Shown: positions 37,893-41,707 of the stretch, in pieces | Numbering within the stretch: the first letter of the stretch is position 1 | How the letters are laid out: each line of letters begins with the position of its first letter | Source: Streptomyces sp. ISL-43 | GTDB lineage: Bacteria > Actinomycetota > Actinomycetes > Streptomycetales > Streptomycetaceae | Reading direction: 5' to 3' | Length of the DNA stretch: 41,707 nucleotides | Assembly: GCF_018614195.1 (NCBI RefSeq) | Contig: NZ_JAGGOT010000038.1 | Span: 1-41,707 of the forward strand | The notes under the pieces: model-generated | What the model saw: only the letters and a program-made list of their open reading frames with translations | The model's database searches: none | Told to the model about the DNA's origin: nothing | Position numbers and translations under genes: made by a program

Positions 37893-38894
37893 CTAGTTCA
37901 CGAAGGCCAGGTTCACGATCCAGAAGCTGATCGCGGCCACGAGGGCGGCGGCCGGCATGGTGATGAACCAGCCCAGGATGATGTTCTTGGCGACGCCCCA
38001 GCGGACCGCGTTCACCCGCTTGGTCGCGCCCACGCCCATGATCGCCGAGGTGATCACGTGAGTGGTGGAGATCGGCGCGTGGAAGAGGAACGCCGAGCCG
38101 AACATGATCGAGGCGCCGGTGGTCTCCGCCGCGAAGCCCTGCGGCGGGTCCAGCTCGATGATCTTGCGGCCGAGGGTGCGCATGATGCGCCAGCCGCCCG
38201 CGTAGGTGCCCAGCGACAGCATCACGGCACACGCGATCTTGACCCAGACCGGGATCGCGTCGCCCGTGTTCTGCACATCGGCGATGACCAGGGCCATCAT
38301 CACGATGCCCATCGTCTTCTGCGCGTCCTGCAGACCGTGGCCGAGCGCCATGCCGGCCGCCGACACCGTCTGCGCGATGCGGAATCCGCGCTTGGCCTTG
38401 TGCGGGTTGGCGCGGCGGAACATCCACAGGATGGCGACCATCACCAGGTAACCGACGACGAGGCCGACGACCGGCGAGACGAACATCGGGATGACGACCT
38501 TGTCGAGCACACCCGACCAGAGCACCTCGGTGCCACCCGCCAGCGCCGCGCCCACCATGCCGCCGAACAGGGCGTGCGAGGAGGACGAGGGCAGGCCGAA
38601 GTACCAGGTGATCAGGTTCCACACGATCGCGCCGACCAGCGCCGCGAACAGGATCCACATGCCCCGGTTCCCGTGGGGCGTCTCGATCAGGCCCTCGCTG
38701 ACCGTCTTGGCGACCCCGCTGCCGAGGAAGGCGCCGGCGAGGTTCATCACCGCGGCCATGGCGAGCGCGGCGCGCGGCGTCAGCGCACGGGTCGAGACCG
38801 AGGTCGCGATCGCGTTCGCCGAGTCGTGGAAACCGTTGGTGTAGGTGAAACCGAGCGCGACACCGATGGTCACGATCAGAGCAAAGGTGTCCAC
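37893..38894 (-). CDS. pit: Low-affinity inorganic phosphate transporter, PiT family
   Basis: A 333-aa polytopic membrane protein. The duplicated PiT signature is present: GFTYTNGFHDSANAIATSVSTRAL near the N-terminus and FLFHAPISTTHVITSAIMGVGATKRVNAVRWGVAKNI in the C-terminal half. PiT carriers move metal-phosphate complexes with protons and work when phosphate is plentiful, complementing the PHO-controlled Pst system next door. It starts at GTG 38894, 5 bp after the DUF47 gene, with which it forms an operon. Because PiT carries metal-phosphate, the neighbouring csoR copper regulator may be more than chance, but that is speculative. Confidence 0.95.
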   Translation of the reverse strand: MDTFALIVTIGVALGFTYTNGFHDSANAIATSVSTRALTPRAALAMAAVMNLAGAFLGSGVAKTVSEGLIETPHGNRGMWILFAALVGAIVWNLITWYFGLPSSSSHALFGGMVGAALAGGTEVLWSGVLDKVVIPMFVSPVVGLVVGYLVMVAILWMFRRANPHKAKRGFRIAQTVSAAGMALGHGLQDAQKTMGIVMMALVIADVQNTGDAIPVWVKIACAVMLSLGTYAGGWRIMRTLGRKIIELDPPQGFAAETTGASIMFGSAFLFHAPISTTHVITSAIMGVGATKRVNAVRWGVAKNIILGWFITMPAAALVAAISFWIVNLAFVN

Positions 38895-38899
38895 GAGGT

Positions 38900-39520
38900 T
38901 CAGGACTCCTTGACCGCGATGGTCTCCACCGTGTTCGCGACGTGCTCGAACGCGTCGGCCGCCTCTTCGAGCACGTCGACGATCTGCTTCAGCTTCAGCA
39001 CCTCCATGGCGTCGTACTTGCCGTTGAAGAGCTGGGCGAGCAGCTTGCGGTGGATCTGGTCGGCCTGGTTCTCGAGGCGGTTGACCTCGATCCAGTACTC
39101 GGTCAGGTTCTCCATGGTGCGCAGGTGCGGCATGGCCTCGGCGGTCAGCTCGGCCGCGCGCGCCAGTACCTCGATCTGCTGCTCGACGCCCTTGGGGAGC
39201 TCCTCCACGTTGTAGAGGACGACCAGGTCGACCGCCTCCTCCATGAAGTCCATGATGTCGTCGAGGCAGGACGCCAGGTTGTAGATGTCCTCGCGGTCGA
39301 ACGGCGTGATGAAGGAGGAGTTGAGCTGGTGGAAGATCGCGTGGGTGGCGTCATCCCCCGCGTGCTCCGCTGCCCGCATCCGCTCCGCGATCTCGGCTCG
39401 GGCGGAGGAGTCCGCTCCGAGCAGTTCCATCAGGAGCTTGGAGCCCGTGACGATGTTGTCCGCGGATGCGGCGAACATGTCGTAGAAGCTCGTCTCCCTG
39501 GGGGTCAGACGAAATCGCAC
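38900..39520 (-). CDS. DUF47 (PhoU-like) Pit accessory protein
   Basis: A 206-aa helical-bundle protein of the DUF47 family, related to PhoU (MRFRLTPRETSFYDMFAASADNIVTGSKLLMELLGA ... EHAGDDATHAIFHQLNSSFITPFDREDIYNLASCLDDIMDFMEEA). The E/D-rich EHAGDxxTH and DREDIxxLxxxLDDI motifs bind metal ions in PhoU-like proteins. Members are almost always encoded beside pit and are thought to control Pit activity. It starts at GTG 39520 and lies 5 bp upstream of pit in the same operon. It also could stand in for the missing phoU of the pst operon. Confidence 0.93.
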   Translation of the reverse strand: MRFRLTPRETSFYDMFAASADNIVTGSKLLMELLGADSSARAEIAERMRAAEHAGDDATHAIFHQLNSSFITPFDREDIYNLASCLDDIMDFMEEAVDLVVLYNVEELPKGVEQQIEVLARAAELTAEAMPHLRTMENLTEYWIEVNRLENQADQIHRKLLAQLFNGKYDAMEVLKLKQIVDVLEEAADAFEHVANTVETIAVKES

Positions 39521-39665
39521 GTGAGGTCCTCGGGGTGCATTGGATTCGGTCAGGCTGATGCTAGGCGCATCCCCCGGCCACGGCTAACCGGCAGTTCCCC
39601 AGTGTCCTCCATCAGGCAGAGTGAGGACCACGGGCCCCTCCCCTCACGGCGGAGGCCGGTAAACT

Positions 39666-39682
39666 ATACCCATGAGGGGTAT
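39666..39682 (+). promoter_or_regulatory. CsoR operator over the csoR promoter
   Basis: ATACCC (39666-39671) and GGGTAT (39677-39682) with ATGAG between form a palindrome like the actinobacterial CsoR site (TACCCC...GGGGTA). It overlaps the expected start site behind a good -10 element TAAACT (39660-39665), so bound CsoR would block its own transcription. Confidence 0.82.
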
Positions 39683-39713
39683 GCATCCCTCGATCCGGAC
39701 CACGGGAGGACGC

Positions 39714-40058
39714 ATGACTGCCATCCAGGCGGAGGGCTCCGGAGCCGAAGCGGGCACCCACACCGCTCCCGGCACGGTGCACGGCTACCACCACCAGAAG
39801 GACGAGCACCTCAAGCGACTGCGGCGGATCGAGGGCCAGATCCGGGGGCTCCAGCGGCTCGTCGACGAGGACGTCTACTGCATCGACATACTCACCCAGG
39901 TCTCGGCGAGCACGAAGGCGCTGCAGTCCTTCGCGCTCCAGCTGCTGGAGGAGCACCTGCGGCACTGCGTCGCGGACGCGGCCGTCAAGGGCGGGGGCGA
40001 GATCGACGCCAAGGTCGAGGAAGCGACCAAGGCGATCGCCCGGCTGCTGCGCACCTGA
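39714..40058 (+). CDS. csoR: Copper-sensing repressor CsoR
   Basis: A 114-aa all-helical repressor starting at ATG 39714, with GGGAGGA just upstream. An in-frame ATG at 39672 is rejected since it lies in the operator. The Cu(I) ligands follow the family fingerprint: Cys56 (DVYCIDIL), His81 and Cys85 (EEHLRHC), spaced 25 and 4 residues. LKRLRRIEGQIRGLQRLV is the DNA-contact helix typical of the CsoR/RcnR family. Apo-CsoR tetramers bind GC-rich palindromes; Cu(I) releases them and derepresses copper export. The gene and position match the autoregulated csoR described in S. lividans. Confidence 0.93.
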   Translation: MTAIQAEGSGAEAGTHTAPGTVHGYHHQKDEHLKRLRRIEGQIRGLQRLVDEDVYCIDILTQVSASTKALQSFALQLLEEHLRHCVADAAVKGGGEIDAKVEEATKAIARLLRT

Positions 40059-40094
40059 CCGACGGCGGCCCGGCCGGAGCGGATGCCCGTCCGG

Positions 40095-40259
40095 TCAGCC
40101 GGACCAGATGCCCATCAGCACCTCGTCGATGCGGTCCTGGCTCAGCCGCTCCCCGGCCGCGGCCGATGCCGCGATGATCAGCTCGCCGCACAGCTCGATC
40201 TCGGCGAGAGCCACGTTGTCCTGCACCGTCGTACCGCCAGCGGGAGTCACTCGTGTCAC
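40095..40259 (-). CDS. Small conserved protein, unknown function (54 aa)
   Basis: A small acidic helical protein ending VQDNVALAEIELCGELIIAASAAAGERLSQDRIDEVLMGIWSG. Start at GTG 40259 (MTRVTPAGG), or in-frame GTG 40250, for which GAGAGG lies at a better distance; longer upstream extension has atypical composition and is rejected. I believe similar proteins occur at this place in other Streptomyces, but no domain is recognised. It is convergent with csoR (36-bp gap) and 139 bp from the lipoprotein gene on the same strand. Confidence 0.7.
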   Translation of the reverse strand: MTRVTPAGGTTVQDNVALAEIELCGELIIAASAAAGERLSQDRIDEVLMGIWSG

Positions 40260-40397
40260 CTCTCTCTGCTGTCGTCCGGTCGTCGGCGCTCGGTTTCTCA
40301 GCGTAGGGAGCGCACGGCGCGGCGCGCATGACACGGATGGACCATTTCCGGATACCCGGCATGGCCCGATCGCGCCGCCCCGCGAGGGCCCGGGCGG

Positions 40398-41234
40398 CTA
40401 GTCGGCGATCTTCCCCGCGTAAATGTCCCCTTCTGCCGGCAATACGACGGTGACCGGAGTCCCGAAGCCGTAGAGCAGCGTGGTGGAGGACACATCGATC
40501 ACGCCATTGTTGACGTAGGTGAAACGGTGGCGGACCTTCCGCAGCCGGCCTTCGGCGTCGAGGTACGCGTCGAACGGCACCGCACCCTTGCTGAACCCTT
40601 TCGCCGCCGCTTCCAACGCTCCCTTCACCGCCGGCGAGGCGGCAGCCGCGGCCCGCGCGATGTCGGTCGTACCCCGGTAGTGCCGCACCTTGGTCCCGGC
40701 CACCTCGGTCTCGCCGACGTAACTCACCTCCTGCGCGCCGCGCAGCAGCTCGGCGGCGGCCATCGGGTCGGTGGCCCCGCCCGTGACGAGGTTCCCGTCG
40801 GCGAGGGCCGTCGTGTCGACCCGTACCCACTTGTCGTCGGGGACGCCGGCGCCCCGGTTCTTCATGTAGAGCGCGCCGGGCACCAGCAGTTCGGTGATGG
40901 GCCGGTGCTCGGCCTTGCCCTGGGCGTCGTCCGGGAGCATCACCAGGAGCTGGCCCATCCGGTTCTTGAAGTCGACCCCGCCTTCACCCCGGATCGTGAC
41001 CCGGGTGCCGCCGGTCGCCATCTCCATCGCCGTACGGGCCCGCGCGCTGCCGGTCTTCACCAGCGCGTCGGCGGCTCCGCGAACCGCTGCCGCCGGGTCG
41101 CCGGCGGGCCGGGCGTCGTCGCCGGCGACCGCGTCGCCGCCGCATCCGCTCAACGCCGCCACCGTGAGAGCCAGGCCGACCGCGAACGCCGCCTCTGCGC
41201 GTCCCGGCCTCCGCCTGTGCTGGTGCACCACCAT
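40398..41234 (-). CDS. LppX/LprG-like (LolA-fold) lipoprotein
   Basis: A 278-aa lipoprotein: basic N-terminus, hydrophobic core and lipobox LSGC with lipidated Cys31. The mature part starts with a Gly/Asp/Ala linker, then AAVRGAADALVKTGSARARTAMEMATGGTRVTIRGEGGVDFKNRMGQLLV, a LolA/LppX-type half-barrel that in mycobacteria carries triacylated lipids. The C-terminal part (FDAYLDAEGRLRKVRHRFTYVNNG) is also typical of this superfamily in Streptomyces. It starts at ATG 41234, GTG codons following. It probably acts on the outer face of the membrane in lipid or lipoprotein handling; no partner gene is seen. Confidence 0.82.
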   Translation of the reverse strand: MVVHQHRRRPGRAEAAFAVGLALTVAALSGCGGDAVAGDDARPAGDPAAAVRGAADALVKTGSARARTAMEMATGGTRVTIRGEGGVDFKNRMGQLLVMLPDDAQGKAEHRPITELLVPGALYMKNRGAGVPDDKWVRVDTTALADGNLVTGGATDPMAAAELLRGAQEVSYVGETEVAGTKVRHYRGTTDIARAAAAASPAVKGALEAAAKGFSKGAVPFDAYLDAEGRLRKVRHRFTYVNNGVIDVSSTTLLYGFGTPVTVVLPAEGDIYAGKIAD

Positions 41235-41464
41235 CGCCTGCCAACCCCCAACGCGTGACCGCTGTTTGCCCGAGGCCCACCCGCTCCGCTTAACGAGGTC
41301 CGGGGTCTCCCGTCACGGCCCGGCCCCCCGCACGAACGGCTCGTCACCGCGCCCCGAACCCCCCTGTGAACCGCCCGGGGCGGGTCCAGGCCCCGGCTCC
41401 GTGTCGGAGAGGCGCCCGGTGCGGGGCAGTCCCCCACCCCGCCCCGGCCCGGTACCGTGGTGGC
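41235..41464. other. Divergent promoter region of lipoprotein and CxC-protein genes
   Basis: No coding frame of its own. The only site I can point to is the TACCGT hexamer at 41453-41458. GCTTAACGAGG near 41289-41299 is the least GC-rich part and may hold the lipoprotein promoter. Confidence 0.4.
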
Positions 41465-41686
41465 GTGGACCCGCACACCGAAGCGACTCTCGTCCCTCCG
41501 CTTGCCGCCGTGCCGTTGCCCCGCGATCCCGTGGGACCGGTGGGCCAGGATCCCGTCGGACACTCCACGAGCACCTCGGACCGCGGCTCGTTCTCGCTGG
41601 CCGCCTGCACCTGCGGCTGGCGCGGCCCGGCCCGCCGCTCCCGCGACCTGGCCCGCAAGGACGCCGCCCGACACAGCTCGCCCTAA
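41465..41686 (+). CDS. Small CxC-motif protein, probably leaderless
   Basis: A 73-aa protein starting at GTG 41465 (MDPHTEATLVPPLAAVPLPRD). The N-terminal half is Pro-rich and flexible; the C-terminal half has SFSLAACTCGWRGPARRSRDLARKDAARH, where CTCGWRG could bind a metal or nucleic acid. No Shine-Dalgarno is present; a -10-like TACCGT at 41453-41458 ends six bases before the GTG, the pattern of leaderless actinobacterial mRNAs. I know similar CTCGWRG small proteins in Streptomyces only as hypotheticals. Divergent from the lipoprotein gene. Confidence 0.72.
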   Translation: MDPHTEATLVPPLAAVPLPRDPVGPVGQDPVGHSTSTSDRGSFSLAACTCGWRGPARRSRDLARKDAARHSSP

Positions 41687-41707
41687 CTTGTTCTTTAACC
41701 GGTGCGG

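Noticed and set aside
39672..39713. Upstream ATG start for CsoR
   Set aside because: It lies inside the CsoR palindrome and at the expected transcription start, without a ribosome site; ATG 39714 has GGGAGGA just before it.

Overview
The window is a chromosomal segment of a high-GC actinobacterium, almost certainly a Streptomyces. Codon third positions are GC-saturated and GTG starts are common. The gene content is lineage-typical: glnR, nur, rsiG, mycothiol synthase mshD, csoR, a secretion-stress two-component system with its HtrA-like protease, a DUF1416/SseC-thiosulfate sulfurtransferase pair, and ppk-CHAD-pst-pit. From memory, the gene order from about 4.4 kb to the right end matches the S. 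coelicolor segment near SCO4135-SCO4185, read in reverse. That comparison was not run.

Left edge (1-4.4 kb). This is the least conserved part: an aminoglycoside-phosphotransferase-fold kinase, a DUF6368-like protein whose C-terminus looks replaced, a formylglycine-generating-enzyme-like protein, and a coupled unknown/membrane-protein pair. Visibly more AT-containing stretches at 1-2.2 kb suggest accessory or rearranged DNA.

4.4-10.3 kb. A PrmC-related methyltransferase, an Eis-type acetyltransferase, RsiG (both c-di-GMP motifs intact), D-Tyr-tRNA deacylase, a YgfZ/GcvT-like folate protein, the nickel regulator Nur, a ferric-nitrobindin-like protein that seems to lack the heme histidine, and an unlisted 33-aa membrane peptide.

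10.3-18 kb. A tight operon of three single-pass membrane proteins joined by GTGA overlaps. Then DUF3099, DUF1416 and CysA, preceded by a cysteine-containing leader peptide overlapping a second uORF. Then an LmeA-like DUF2993 protein, a Q/P-rich multi-pass membrane protein and a MoaD/ThiS-type protein.

18-29.5 kb. glnR with a hairpin-bearing leader, a LacI-type regulator, an HtrA-like protease with an 11-bp-phased operator next to its CssRS-type two-component system, a Tat-exported phospholipase C-like protein, a TetR regulator divergent from an alpha/beta hydrolase across an 8 x 12-bp tandem array, a secreted 5'-nucleotidase and mshD.

29.5-41.7 kb. A phosphate block: a tandem repeat cluster, ppk overlapping a CHAD-domain gene, a textbook PHO box, pstS-pstC-pstA-pstB, and convergently a Pit transporter with its DUF47 partner. 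csoR with its operator, a small conserved protein, an LppX/LprG-like lipoprotein and a probably leaderless small CxC protein close the window.

A recurring feature is short tandem or direct repeats lying exactly across the stop codons of at least five genes. I found no tRNA, rRNA, CRISPR array or intact insertion sequence.
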